Positions 1-7,863 of a stretch of 34,862 nt of DNA are shown here, piece after piece (the first letter of the stretch is position 1; each line of letters starts with the position of its first letter). The stretch covers positions 1-34,862 of the forward strand of contig PEAR01000009.1 of NCBI GenBank assembly GCA_002753745.1. The letters are read 5' to 3'. This DNA comes from Candidatus Omnitrophota bacterium (GTDB lineage Bacteria; Omnitrophota; Gorgyraeia; Zapsychrales; Fredricksoniimonadaceae). The translations under genes were made by a program, and so were the position numbers. Below the pieces are notes generated by a model. It did not search any database. It was given only the letters and a program-made list of their open reading frames with translations, and was not told where the DNA came from.

Positions 1-290
1 TGGATTCAACTGGCGCATTGTGGTTCCAGGGAAAACTGGTGGGCAAAAAGTTTGCCGCTTTTGTTTCGGCAGGAAATACTGAAGGCGGAGGAGATTTAAC
101 GTTATCGGCGTTACATACCTATGCTAAATACATGGGCATGCTTTCAGTTCCCTTATCCGTTAACACCCTTCCAGGTGAAAATGTTAATGCCTTTGGTCTC
201 ATTCAATATTCAAACGGAAAAGCACCGGAGGCCCTCGACAACAGGACGCTCCGGATTGTTGAACACTGGAGCCGGACATTTTCCTTATGA
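1..290 (+). CDS. flavodoxin-fold NAD(P)H-dependent oxidoreductase (WrbA/FMN reductase-like), 3' part only
   Basis: The reading frame is open from the window edge (first full codon at 3) to TGA at 288-290, so only the C-terminal 95 or so residues are present. What can be seen is D-S-T-G-x-L-W near the edge, then L-V-G-K-K-F-A-A-F-V-S-A-G, a GGG turn, and L-H-x-Y-A-K-Y-M-G-M followed by V-P-L. This order (LW..G.L.GK..aaF.S.G...GG...t...h....GM) is that of the flavodoxin-like quinone reductases and FMN reductases, where the GG loop helps bind the flavin. The likely role is cytoplasmic quinone or flavin reduction with NAD(P)H. The stop overlaps the next start (ATGA), so the two genes are translationally coupled. 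The exact subfamily cannot be told from this fragment. Confidence 0.68.
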   Translation, partial: DSTGALWFQGKLVGKKFAAFVSAGNTEGGGDLTLSALHTYAKYMGMLSVPLSVNTLPGENVNAFGLIQYSNGKAPEALDNRTLRIVEHWSRTFSL

Positions 291-1135
291 CTACTATCGA
301 GCAGCGGAAACACCTGCGTTATGAAACAGATGTTAAAGTAAAGTTCTATGTTCCGTATGATTTTAAGACTGAAGTTGATTTCTCACTTGCTGAAAAGATT
401 ACAGCAGAAAAATATATTGGCTATTCCAAGAATATATCGGTGTTCGGTTTGTGTATTGAATCAAATAAAGAGCTTAAAGTCGGCGATCACCTCTGGCTTG
501 AGCTGCATATGCCCGATTCCCCGGAGATCGTTTATATGCAGGGGATAACGCGCTGGGTCCAGTTAAGCGTCGTTACGCCTGAATCACCCAAGATGTTCCT
601 TCTGGGAATAGAAGTCGATGTTGTGGATGGTGTAGATGTTGAGAAGACTGTCTACTATGATCAGAAATACGGCGTTTTCTGGAGTGAACTTCTTGAACGT
701 ATCCTGGGCAGCTTTGCTCAATTACATAAAAAGAAGCCGACTCAGGTTGTTTTAAGGGGCATCCTTAAGGATAATACCGGCTGTTATCTTATGGTTAAGC
801 GTTCACATGAATCTAAAACGTGGCCTTCAAAGTGGGAGTTCCCCGGCGGTAAAGTCGAGCCCGGCGAACATACAACATCAGCTCTAAAGCGCGAGTTCCA
901 CGAGGAAGTGGCGCTTGAGGTTGCTCCGCTGCAGCGATTTATGGACTTTACTTATGAACGTCCCCAGGGCAATGTTGAATATAAGATCTTTCTTGTTGAG
1001 AAAGTTTCCGGTGAGGTTGCAATCAGTGCAGAGCATGATGAATTCGGCTGGTTCTCGATCGAGGAGATGATGAAACTGGATGTTTCTCCGCCATTGGTTG
1101 ACGTTATCGAACGTTTGGGGGCGCTGCCTGCCTGA
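287..1135 (+). CDS. PilZ domain - Nudix hydrolase fusion protein
   Basis: 282 aa with two domains. Residues 5-120 are a PilZ domain with both cyclic-di-GMP signatures: R7-K-H-L-R11 (RxxxR) and N49-I-S-V-F-G54 ([D/N]xSxxG). Residues 152-280 are a Nudix domain with P-G-G and a Nudix box at 188-210: G188-x5-E194-x7-R202-E203-F-x-E206-E207. The final Gly of the box is Ala209. The Nudix part resembles MutT/8-oxo-dGTP-type enzymes (W-E-F-P-G-G-K-V-E). The inferred role is nucleotide pyrophosphate hydrolysis that cyclic-di-GMP could control; neither activity is proven. ATG 287 overlaps the previous stop, and exonuclease III follows after 8 nt, which suits a nucleotide-pool or repair role. PilZ fused to Nudix is not an architecture I know as common. 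Confidence 0.88.
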   Translation: MTTIEQRKHLRYETDVKVKFYVPYDFKTEVDFSLAEKITAEKYIGYSKNISVFGLCIESNKELKVGDHLWLELHMPDSPEIVYMQGITRWVQLSVVTPESPKMFLLGIEVDVVDGVDVEKTVYYDQKYGVFWSELLERILGSFAQLHKKKPTQVVLRGILKDNTGCYLMVKRSHESKTWPSKWEFPGGKVEPGEHTTSALKREFHEEVALEVAPLQRFMDFTYERPQGNVEYKIFLVEKVSGEVAISAEHDEFGWFSIEEMMKLDVSPPLVDVIERLGALPA

Positions 1136-1143
1136 GGATTTTT

Positions 1144-1905
1144 ATGCGAATGATCAGCTGGAATGTTAACGGCATCCGTGCGGTGCAGAAAAAAGGATTT
1201 CTTGAATGGTTCCGTAAGGAATCGCCTGATATCCTTTGTCTTCAGGAAACAAAAGCAGAGAAATCACAGCTGGATGCTCAGCTTCTCGAAGTGCCGGGGT
1301 ATTCTTCTTTTTGGTGTTCTGCTGAAAAAAAAGGTTATAGCGGCGTTGCTGTTTATACTAAGTTAATGCCTGAAGCCGTTGATTACGGAATCGGTGATAA
1401 AATATTCGATTGCGAAGGGCGCACTGTCAGACTCGATTTTAAGGATTTTGTACTATTTAATATTTATTTTCCTAACGGCGGCGCTGGTAATAAGAGAGTG
1501 CCTTTCAAACTGGCGTTTTATGATCGTTTTCTTAAAGCGGCAAATGAGTGCCGCAAAAAGGGCAAGGCTGTTATTTTCTGCGGTGATGTGAACACCGCCC
1601 ATCAAGAGATCGATTTGGCCCGTCCTAAAGAAAACCAGAAAAATACCGGTTTTCTGCCCGAGGAACGTGAATGGATCTCGTCTTTTGTAAAAGCAGGCTA
1701 TGATGATACGTTCCGCCACTTTAACAAAGACGGCGGACATTATTCCTGGTGGGATTATAAAACTGCAGCGCGCGCAAGGGATATAGGCTGGCGGCTCGAT
1801 TATTTTTTTGTCAGTAAGGATCTTTTGCCCCGTCTGACCAATGCTTTTATTCTAAAGGATGTTATGGGGTCTGATCATTGCCCTGTAGGCATTGAATTAT
1901 CGTAG
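1144..1905 (+). CDS. xthA: exodeoxyribonuclease III (AP endonuclease family 1)
   Basis: 253 aa, the usual length for bacterial exonuclease III (about 250-270). It removes nucleotides 3' to 5' from duplex DNA and cuts at abasic sites in base-excision repair. Metal and catalytic motifs are in place: S-W-N-V-N-G-I-R at the N-terminus (N7, N9), L-Q-E35-T-K, the C-G-D-V-N loop near 146-150, W-R-L-D-Y-F near 218, and G-S-D244-H245-C-P at the C-terminus. GAGGA at 1134-1138, overlapping the upstream stop, sits 5 nt before ATG 1144. A second Met two codons later is possible but further from this ribosome site. The neighbours (Nudix upstream, exonuclease VII downstream) give the operon a DNA-maintenance flavour. 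Confidence 0.95.
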   Translation: MRMISWNVNGIRAVQKKGFLEWFRKESPDILCLQETKAEKSQLDAQLLEVPGYSSFWCSAEKKGYSGVAVYTKLMPEAVDYGIGDKIFDCEGRTVRLDFKDFVLFNIYFPNGGAGNKRVPFKLAFYDRFLKAANECRKKGKAVIFCGDVNTAHQEIDLARPKENQKNTGFLPEEREWISSFVKAGYDDTFRHFNKDGGHYSWWDYKTAARARDIGWRLDYFFVSKDLLPRLTNAFILKDVMGSDHCPVGIELS

Positions 1906-1915
1906 ATCTTCATGA

Positions 1916-2515
1916 ATGGGGAAACCTGCCATTTATCTGAGAGTAATCCGGGTCTTTTTTATGATCATCATTCTATTCTTTCTATTTAGTTTCTTGACTG
2001 GTTCTGCCCAAGCTCTGGAGGTAGCTAATGTTGCGGCCTTGCCGACGGATAGCAGCGCCAGGGTCTTTACTCTCTTAAGCCCGTCATTTAAGCAGGGTGA
2101 TATGATTCCCGATAAATATACCTGTCGGGGGATTGATCAAAATCCTCCGCTGACGATCACAAATATTCCTTCAGGGACTAAGTCCATGGCATTAACGGTT
2201 CATGATCCGGATGGCATTTCAGGCGTCTGGGTACACTGGGTAGTTTTTAATATTCCGCCATCCCTGACGTTGATCAAACAAGGGATACCGCCGGGCACAC
2301 AAGCGCTTAATGATTTTGGTAATTTCTATTATTGCGGGCCGTGTCCGCCTGATCAAAAGCCGCATCACTACATTTTCACGTTGTATGCCCTGAACGCTTT
2401 TCTTGATACCGTAAATGAAGGTTCAACCAAAGACACCTTGGAAAAGGCGATGTCTGGCAAGGTTATTGCCAAAGCTGAATTGACCGGGATATATCAGAAT
2501 GTAAATTGGAAATAG
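1916..2515 (+). CDS. secreted YbhB/YbcL-type PEBP (Raf-kinase-inhibitor-like) protein
   Basis: 199 aa. Residues 10-34 form a hydrophobic signal segment ending in G-S-A-Q-A, a good signal peptidase I site. The mature part has the bacterial PEBP order: F-x-x-G-D-x-I-P-x-x-Y-T-C, then D-P-D, then W-V-H-W-V-V-F-N-I-P, then G-P-C-P-P-D-x-x-P-H-x-Y-x-F-T-L-Y-A-L. The DPD, HWV and GPCPP..H elements line the anion-binding pocket of the family. The cellular role of bacterial PEBPs is poorly known; this one should be periplasmic. ATG 1916 lacks a convincing ribosome site. ATG 1961 would give a shorter signal peptide and is equally possible. Confidence 0.88.
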   Translation: MGKPAIYLRVIRVFFMIIILFFLFSFLTGSAQALEVANVAALPTDSSARVFTLLSPSFKQGDMIPDKYTCRGIDQNPPLTITNIPSGTKSMALTVHDPDGISGVWVHWVVFNIPPSLTLIKQGIPPGTQALNDFGNFYYCGPCPPDQKPHHYIFTLYALNAFLDTVNEGSTKDTLEKAMSGKVIAKAELTGIYQNVNWK

Positions 2516-2518
2516 TTT

Positions 2519-2932
2519 ATGTTGTCTTCTTTGCTGAAGTTTTTTTCAAGGCCAGGACGTAAAAGTAAAATTCTGTTGAATGTGTGGCATGAGATTAATG
2601 ATAATCTTGAACGTTTCTACGTGATCGACCAGCGGCAGTTCATTTCATCCGATTTTAGTCTTCAGGCATGGGGAGAAGCTTGTCATTATCCTGGATTGAC
2701 GTTTCCAGAGGAGGTTCTTGAATATGCCGCTGTCATTGAACAATTTAATGACGCGTTCACCGATATGCAGATCTTTGAAAGGTCATATTCGGCTTCTTTG
2801 GCAAAAAAAACCAGGGCAAATGCCGAGATTTTACATGCAAAAAAAGAGTTTCTTGATAATATGGTCAAACATATTAAGCCCCGTATCCTGCTTGCCCAGC
2901 AAGCTCTGTTTTTAATGTTGGAACAAAAATAA
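2519..2932 (+). CDS. hypothetical protein, helical, 137 aa
   Basis: I do not recognise this protein. It has no signal peptide and no membrane segment. It looks helical, with a basic N-terminus (F-F-S-R-P-G-R-K-S-K), a W-H-E-I-N-D-N segment, and a charged second half with a coiled-coil look (residues 88-137) rich in Lys, Ala and Glu. No catalytic motif is evident. The start lies 3 nt after the PEBP stop, and its TAA abuts the xseA ATG with no gap, so it is almost certainly translated as part of this operon. The immediate contact with xseA hints at a link to exonuclease VII or nucleic acids, but nothing in the sequence shows it. Confidence 0.7.
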   Translation: MLSSLLKFFSRPGRKSKILLNVWHEINDNLERFYVIDQRQFISSDFSLQAWGEACHYPGLTFPEEVLEYAAVIEQFNDAFTDMQIFERSYSASLAKKTRANAEILHAKKEFLDNMVKHIKPRILLAQQALFLMLEQK

Positions 2933-4237
2933 ATGCCTACAGAAATCTTTACTGTTTCAGAAATCAATGGTTTGATCAGAGACGTTGTTTCTTCCGGTTT
3001 TCCATCCTCTTTGTGGGTCTGCGGCGAGATCCAGAACCTGGACCGCTACAAAAGCAAAGCACATTTGTTCTTTGAGTTAGTCGAGAAAGACACTAAGGCT
3101 GGCGAGATCAAGGCGAAGCTGGGTGTTACAATATGGGCCGGGGTTCGTCCGAAGATTGAGACATTGTTGAAGAAAGCCGAAAATGCTTTCGAGTTGAAAG
3201 ACGGCATCGAAGTCAAGTTTTCCGGCAAAGTTGATTTTTATCCTCCATACGGGACCTTACGTTTTGTTATCGACAATATTGATCCGGTTTACACCCTGGG
3301 CAAGATCGCGCAAGACCGCCAGAAATTGATCGCTGAGTTGACCCAAGCTGGAGTTCTGGCAAAAAATAAGGAAAAAGAGCTTCCTGCTTTGCCGCTGCGC
3401 CTTGGGCTGATCTCGGCCTTTGACTCGGCGGCTTACAATGATTTCCTGGATGAACTTAAAAAAAGCGGATTTGCTTTCAACGTAAGTTTCTTTAATGCTG
3501 TCATGCAGGGAAAGAATTGTGAAGCTTCAATTTGTGCTGGTTTAAAATTGCTGGGGAAGACTGCTGATCTTGATCTTCTGGTCATTACACGCGGAGGCGG
3601 ATCGATCGCTGAATTAAGTGCTTTTGATTCAAAAGCGATCGCGCTGGCTGTTGCGGCCTCTTCCTGTCCGGTAATAACGGGGATCGGCCATGAGATCAAT
3701 ACTTCCGTGACCGATCTTGCAGCGCATACGTTCGCCAAGACACCGACAGCCGTTGCCCAGTTCCTGGTGATGAGGGTACGAGCCGCTGTTGATGCCCTGG
3801 ATGCCAGCCAGGCTGCCCTGGTCGACCAGACGCAGGAGATTCTACGTGCACAGGAGATCAGGCTAAAGAACAATGCATTAAAACTTCGGGAGTTGACACG
3901 AATTTTATTAAAGTCCCATCAGGAAACTCATGTGCGTTTTTATCAACAGCTCAAGCAGGTCCCGTTACGCTCCTGCTTGTCGGCCCGGCGGGAATTGACA
4001 CTTCAGCTTGAACGGATCAGGCGCTCGGTTCAATCGCGATTCAAAGCCGCGCGGACAACCAATGAATCATCCGAAAAATTGATCTATATGGCTTCTCCGA
4101 TCAGGATCCTGAAACGCGGATTTTCGATAACACGGCTTGCTTCAGGGAAACTTGTTCGCCAGTCGACTGATGTGAATGGCGGAGACGAGCTGATTACGGA
4201 ATTGCCCGATGCTAAAATAACAAGTATTGCAAAGTGA
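2933..4237 (+). CDS. xseA: exodeoxyribonuclease VII large subunit
   Basis: 434 aa, typical for XseA. With XseB it degrades single-stranded DNA from both ends to acid-soluble oligonucleotides. Residues 3-110 are the N-terminal OB fold (F-T-V-S-E-I-N, then S-L-W-V-C-G-E-I-Q-N). The catalytic domain starts near 150 with L-R-L-G-L-I-S-A and includes R220-G-G-G-S224 and G250-I-G-H253-E254, followed by T-D-L-A-A and T-P-T-A-V-A. The region after 290 is the long helical segment that carries small subunits. The usual S-P-T-G-A-A-xx-D element reads S-A-F-D-S-A-A-Y-N-D-F here, a mild divergence. ATG 2933 follows the upstream TAA directly and xseB starts 7 nt after the stop. Confidence 0.96.
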   Translation: MPTEIFTVSEINGLIRDVVSSGFPSSLWVCGEIQNLDRYKSKAHLFFELVEKDTKAGEIKAKLGVTIWAGVRPKIETLLKKAENAFELKDGIEVKFSGKVDFYPPYGTLRFVIDNIDPVYTLGKIAQDRQKLIAELTQAGVLAKNKEKELPALPLRLGLISAFDSAAYNDFLDELKKSGFAFNVSFFNAVMQGKNCEASICAGLKLLGKTADLDLLVITRGGGSIAELSAFDSKAIALAVAASSCPVITGIGHEINTSVTDLAAHTFAKTPTAVAQFLVMRVRAAVDALDASQAALVDQTQEILRAQEIRLKNNALKLRELTRILLKSHQETHVRFYQQLKQVPLRSCLSARRELTLQLERIRRSVQSRFKAARTTNESSEKLIYMASPIRILKRGFSITRLASGKLVRQSTDVNGGDELITELPDAKITSIAK

Positions 4238-4244
4238 GGATACG

Positions 4245-4442
4245 ATGGCAGATTTAAAATATTCAAAAGCAATGGAAAAACTGGAAGATATTATCAGCAA
4301 GATCGAGAACGAAGAGATCGATATTGATGAACTTTCCGAGAAGGTCAGGGAGGCGGCGGCGCTGGTCAAGGTTTGCAAGGACAAGATCACCAAAGCTGAA
4401 GTTGAGGTTAAGGATATTGTTGAGAGTTTTGACAAGGAGTAA
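4245..4442 (+). CDS. xseB: exodeoxyribonuclease VII small subunit
   Basis: 65 aa, a normal length. It forms the helical hairpin that binds the XseA helical region; the nuclease active site is in XseA. The family pattern is visible: Y-S-K-A-M-E-K-L-E-D-I-I-S-K-I-E-N-E-E-I-D-I, then L-V-K-V-C-K-D-K-I, then A-E-V-E-V. An in-frame TTG at 4227 would add six residues, but ATG 4245 is preferred because GTGAGGA (4234-4240), overlapping the xseA stop, sits 4 nt before it. Confidence 0.93.
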   Translation: MADLKYSKAMEKLEDIISKIENEEIDIDELSEKVREAAALVKVCKDKITKAEVEVKDIVESFDKE

Positions 4443-4448
4443 ACTGCT

Positions 4449-4760
4449 ATGGCCTGGCAAAAAGTCGCTAAGTTAACTGATGTTAAGGACGGGCATGGGA
4501 TCTCTGTTGTCGCTCCGGGGAGAAAGAAACCCATCGCAGTTTTCTGCTGCAATGGTCAGTTTTTTGCCCTGGCGGATGAATGCTCACACGCGTATGCTCC
4601 ATTGTCCGAGAGCGACGTTGAGAATTTTATTGTGACGTGCCGCTGGCATGGCGCTCAATTTGATGTCCGCTCCGGCAAAGGGATCGGGACGCTAGCTTAT
4701 GCCGATGTCAGATCGTTCCCGGTCCGCATTGAAGACGGATCGATTGAGGTTGAGGTATAA
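4449..4760 (+). CDS. Rieske [2Fe-2S] ferredoxin-type protein
   Basis: 103 aa, a stand-alone Rieske domain like the ferredoxins of dioxygenases and the NirD small subunit. The cluster ligands are C45-S-H47 and C64-R-W-H67, with the following G-A-Q-F-D typical of soluble Rieske proteins. There is no signal peptide or membrane anchor, so it is cytoplasmic. AGGAG at 4435-4439 precedes the ATG. No oxygenase or nitrite reductase partner is nearby. Being in the men gene string it could shuttle electrons in quinone or respiratory metabolism, but that is a guess from position alone. Confidence 0.92.
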   Translation: MAWQKVAKLTDVKDGHGISVVAPGRKKPIAVFCCNGQFFALADECSHAYAPLSESDVENFIVTCRWHGAQFDVRSGKGIGTLAYADVRSFPVRIEDGSIEVEV

Positions 4761-4771
4761 AGGAGATCCTT

Positions 4772-5122
4772 ATGTCTGATTGCATATTCTGTAAAAACCT
4801 TCCTAAAGTCATGGAGAATGATCTGGCGTATGCGCTTTATGATATCGCCCCTATTTCCAAGGGGCATGCACTTATTATTTCGAAACGTCATATCGAACAG
4901 GTTTTTGATGCAACTGCGGAGGAGACCAGGGCCATGCGTGAACTGGTCAGCGCGATGCGCGAGCGGCTGATGAAAGAGCATTCTCCCGACGGATTTAATA
5001 TCTGGGCTAATTGCGGCAAGGCTGCCGGCCAGGTGGTGATGCACGCTCATATTCATCTGATCCCGCGTTATGCCGGTCAGGTTATCCACATCAAGGATCA
5101 TTTGAAAGGGAATATCGAATGA
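4772..5122 (+). CDS. HIT-family nucleotide hydrolase/transferase
   Basis: 116 aa. The histidine triad H91-A-H93-I-H95-L-I is the active site that attacks the alpha phosphate of AMP-linked substrates. C4-I-F-C7 is the N-terminal zinc-binding pair seen in many HIT proteins, and [13 protein letters not shown] matches the nucleotide-binding half. Hint-type proteins typically hydrolyse AMP-lysine or purine phosphoramidates; the true substrate here is unknown. An AAGGAG ribosome site precedes it. Its TGA overlaps the menB ATG by 4 nt, so it is coupled to menB. Confidence 0.93.
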   Translation: MSDCIFCKNLPKVMENDLAYALYDIAPISKGHALIISKRHIEQVFDATAEETRAMRELVSAMRERLMKEHSPDGFNIWANCGKAAGQVVMHAHIHLIPRYAGQVIHIKDHLKGNIE

Positions 5123-5931
5123 AATGGCTGAAAGTGTCGGATTTTAAAGATATCCTCTATCATAAAGCTTCAGGCATAGCGAAGATCACGATCAACCGGC
5201 CTGAAGTTCGTAATGCTTTCCGTCCACTGACCGTTTCGGAAATGATGGCGGCTTTTGATGATGCACGTAATGATGCGGCGATCGGTGTTATTATTCTTAC
5301 CGGGGCCGGTGACAAGGCTTTTTGTTCGGGAGGAGACCAGAAGATCCGAGGGACTGCCGGCTATGCTGACGGTCAAGGGGTGGACCGGCTAAACGTCCTT
5401 GATTTTCAGCGACAGATACGTACCTGTCCGAAACCGGTGATCGCTATGGTCGCCGGATATGCCATCGGCGGGGGGCATGTGTTGCATATGTTGTGTGATC
5501 TTACGATCGCGGCGGATAATGCGATCTTTGGCCAGACGGGGCCCAAGGTTGGTTCTTTTGACGGCGGGTATGGCGCTTCATATATGGCCAGGATTATCGG
5601 CCAGAAAAAAGCCCGTGAGATCTGGTTTCTTTGCCGGCAATATTCTGCACTAGAAGCTCTAGATATGGGGCTGGTCAACAAGGTTGTCCCTCTGGATCAA
5701 CTGGAAAACGAAACCGTGATCTGGTGCCGGGAGATCCTGGCGCAATCGCCGTTAGCATTGCGCTGTATCAAATCAGCGCTCAATGCAGATTGCGACGGAC
5801 AAGCCGGGTTACAGGAACTGGCCGGCAATGCCACGCTGCTGTATTACATGACCGATGAAGCAAAAGAAGGCAAAAATGCTTTCATTGAAAAACGTAAACC
5901 CGATTTTACGAAATTCCCCCGGCATCCATGA
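5119..5931 (+). CDS. menB: 1,4-dihydroxy-2-naphthoyl-CoA synthase
   Basis: 270 aa, crotonase fold. It closes the naphthoquinone ring: o-succinylbenzoyl-CoA to DHNA-CoA. Oxyanion-hole and substrate motifs are present: C-S70-G-G-D-Q74, [11 protein letters not shown]141-P-K-V-G-S-F-D148-G-G, and the C-terminal [11 protein letters not shown]. Gly141 in Q-T-G-P matches the E. coli-like type I enzymes that use bicarbonate as catalytic base; type II enzymes have Asp there (as recalled for M. tuberculosis Q-T-D). The reading frame is open upstream to 5011, but ATG 5119 gives the family length and overlaps the HIT stop, so it is chosen. The stop overlaps menA (ATGA). Confidence 0.97.
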   Translation: MKWLKVSDFKDILYHKASGIAKITINRPEVRNAFRPLTVSEMMAAFDDARNDAAIGVIILTGAGDKAFCSGGDQKIRGTAGYADGQGVDRLNVLDFQRQIRTCPKPVIAMVAGYAIGGGHVLHMLCDLTIAADNAIFGQTGPKVGSFDGGYGASYMARIIGQKKAREIWFLCRQYSALEALDMGLVNKVVPLDQLENETVIWCREILAQSPLALRCIKSALNADCDGQAGLQELAGNATLLYYMTDEAKEGKNAFIEKRKPDFTKFPRHP

Positions 5932-6818
5932 CTCCAGGCATTTACTCTTTTAAGAACTGGCTGCTGGCGATACGCCCCAAAACATTGTGGGCTTCTATCG
6001 CTCCTGTCTTGATTGGCACTGCCATGGCGTATGGTGACGGCGTCCACCATTTTCCTTCTGCTTTCGCAGCCCTTCTCGGGGCATTCTTTGTCCAGATAGG
6101 TACTAACCTGGCTAATGATTATTTTGACGGTAAGAGTGGCGTTGACATGCCAGATCGTCTTGGACCTGTTCGTGTTACCCAAGCCGGACTTATTCCGCCT
6201 TTAGCCGTTAAGTGGGCTTTTATCGCTTGTTTTCTTATCGCTGGCCTGGTGGCTTCATACCTGGTAGTGCGAGCCGGATTTCCGGTTTTGATCATTGGTA
6301 TCCTTTCGATCCTTTCGGGGATCTTTTATACTGCCGGGCCGAAACCATTATCACATTTAGGTCTCGGTGATATTTTTGTCTTAATTTTCTTTGGCCCGGT
6401 GGCTGTTGCCGGAACATATTATGTTCAGTCCTTTGAATGTAATGGAGCTGTGATCGCTGCTGGTTTCGCGCCGGGACTTTTTTCTGCCGCGATCCTGGCC
6501 GTGAATAATTTACGTGATATAAAGACCGATGACCGGGCTGGAAAGAAAACATTGGCCGTCCGCTTCGGCAGGACTTTTGTTCGGGCTGAGTATTTAGTTT
6601 GTATTGCTGCCGGCAGTTTTATTCCGGCCTTGGTTTTCTTGATCACCAATGAATTTCCAAAAACGTTAGTTGCTTCACTCGTATTTTTACTGCTTTTACC
6701 TGCCATCAACACTGTTTATACGTCTGATAATGGTGATGAGCTAAATGCGGCACTGGCACAAACAAGCAGGGTTCTTTTTATTTATGCCGTGATCTTTTCG
6801 GCTATGTGGGTTTTCTAA
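5928..6818 (+). CDS. menA: 1,4-dihydroxy-2-naphthoate polyprenyltransferase
   Basis: 296 aa, a UbiA-superfamily membrane protein with about 8-9 hydrophobic segments. It attaches the polyprenyl tail to DHNA to give demethylmenaquinone. The first Asp-rich motif is N60-L-A-N63-D64-Y-F-D67 followed by G-K-S-G-V-D; the second is N194-L-R-D197-I-K-T-D201-D202 with [11 protein letters not shown] after it. Both bind the Mg-diphosphate of the prenyl donor. R-P-K-T-L near residue 17 is also typical of MenA. It overlaps menB by 4 nt, and menC starts 1 nt after its stop. Confidence 0.96.
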   Translation: MTPGIYSFKNWLLAIRPKTLWASIAPVLIGTAMAYGDGVHHFPSAFAALLGAFFVQIGTNLANDYFDGKSGVDMPDRLGPVRVTQAGLIPPLAVKWAFIACFLIAGLVASYLVVRAGFPVLIIGILSILSGIFYTAGPKPLSHLGLGDIFVLIFFGPVAVAGTYYVQSFECNGAVIAAGFAPGLFSAAILAVNNLRDIKTDDRAGKKTLAVRFGRTFVRAEYLVCIAAGSFIPALVFLITNEFPKTLVASLVFLLLLPAINTVYTSDNGDELNAALAQTSRVLFIYAVIFSAMWVF

Positions 6819-6819
6819 T

Positions 6820-7863
6820 ATGGCTGCTATCCGTAGTTTCTCTATCATACCGTATTCAATCCCCATGATTAGACCGTTTACTGTCAACGGTGAGGTGATG
6901 GCGAACCGTGACGGCGTCATTTTTGAGGTTTACGATCAGGATGGTCACTGTGGTCGGGGAGAAGCGGCACCTTTGCCTGGAGTCAGCCCGGAACCATTAA
7001 AGAAAGTGATCCATCAATTAAAATGCCTGGAACTCGACTGGGCAGGACGCTCCTTGCCTGATAAATCAAACATTATTTGCGTGCGTTTACAAAAAGATCT
7101 CGATCGTACTTTATTGGCGCCATCCGTTGTTTTTGCCTTTGAATCCGCAATCCTGTCTTTAGCCGCTAACGCGCTAAATGTTTCGCTGGTTGAATTCCTG
7201 GGAGGACTGCTGCCGAAAGCTGTACGATCGGCCTGCCTGATCCAGGGGGATGTCAATTCAGTCCGTTCTTCTGGCGCCTTGTACGCGGCTGAGGGATATA
7301 CGGTATTCAAGTTGAAAGTTGGCAGCAAGAATATCCCGCTGGATGTTTCTAAAGTTGAAGCGTTGAGAGAAGTGATCGGTTTTGAAGGGCGCATCCGCCT
7401 GGATGCCAATGGCTCCTGGCCGCTGTCCGAGGCTGTTTCTTTTGCCGGTGCGATTGGGAAATCCCAGATCGATTTTATTGAAGAGCCTTGTGCTGATGAG
7501 AATGAAAATGAAGAGTTCTTCAGGCGTACGGATATGAACTGGGCGATGGAAGCACATGCGACCCGTCGCCCTTTGGTAGATTGGGAAGGCGTTCAAGGAT
7601 TGAAAGCTGTTGTTGTGAAACCTATGCTCTACGGTGGTGTGTCTGGTTTTGCAGAAGTCAAAGACATCATCGGGAGAATCGGTGCGGACATGATTGTCAG
7701 TTCTTGTTTTGAATCTCGCGCCGGTCTTAAGATATTAGCGAACCTGGCAGCGATGACAAACGCCCCTTGTGGTTTAGGGACTGCTGACTGGCTGGACGCG
7801 GCGTCTTCATCCCTGCTTGGAAAAGGCGGTATTATTCTACCTTCTGATTATGCAAATACCTGA
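6820..7863 (+). CDS. menC: o-succinylbenzoate synthase
   Basis: 347 aa, enolase superfamily. It dehydrates SHCHC to o-succinylbenzoate. Catalytic elements: K164-L-K166 on the second barrel strand, metal ligands D195 (L-D195-A-N-G-S-W) and E221 (I-E-E-P), and K267 (V-V-V-K-P). The third metal ligand, usually Asp in A-L-D-E-S, seems to be E244 in A-M-E-A-H, a substitution worth noting. The N-terminal capping domain has the usual R-x-G-x-x-x-E and G-R-G-E-A-A-P-L-P elements. No separate ribosome site is seen; the 1-nt gap to menA suggests re-initiation. The gene overlaps menE by 14 nt. Confidence 0.93.
   Translation: MAAIRSFSIIPYSIPMIRPFTVNGEVMANRDGVIFEVYDQDGHCGRGEAAPLPGVSPEPLKKVIHQLKCLELDWAGRSLPDKSNIICVRLQKDLDRTLLAPSVVFAFESAILSLAANALNVSLVEFLGGLLPKAVRSACLIQGDVNSVRSSGALYAAEGYTVFKLKVGSKNIPLDVSKVEALREVIGFEGRIRLDANGSWPLSEAVSFAGAIGKSQIDFIEEPCADENENEEFFRRTDMNWAMEAHATRRPLVDWEGVQGLKAVVVKPMLYGGVSGFAEVKDIIGRIGADMIVSSCFESRAGLKILANLAAMTNAPCGLGTADWLDAASSSLLGKGGIILPSDYANT

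Noticed and set aside
3433..3873. 146-codon minus-strand frame opposite xseA
   Set aside because: It lies wholly inside a well-supported gene with conserved motifs and has no family features of its own.
4697..5101. 134-codon minus-strand frame opposite the HIT gene
   Set aside because: It overlaps the HIT catalytic triad codons and shows no motif or ribosome site; it is a shadow.
5011..5118. N-terminal extension of menB by 36 residues
   Set aside because: It would overlap most of the HIT gene's conserved C-terminus. ATG 5119 gives the family length and a 4-nt overlap.
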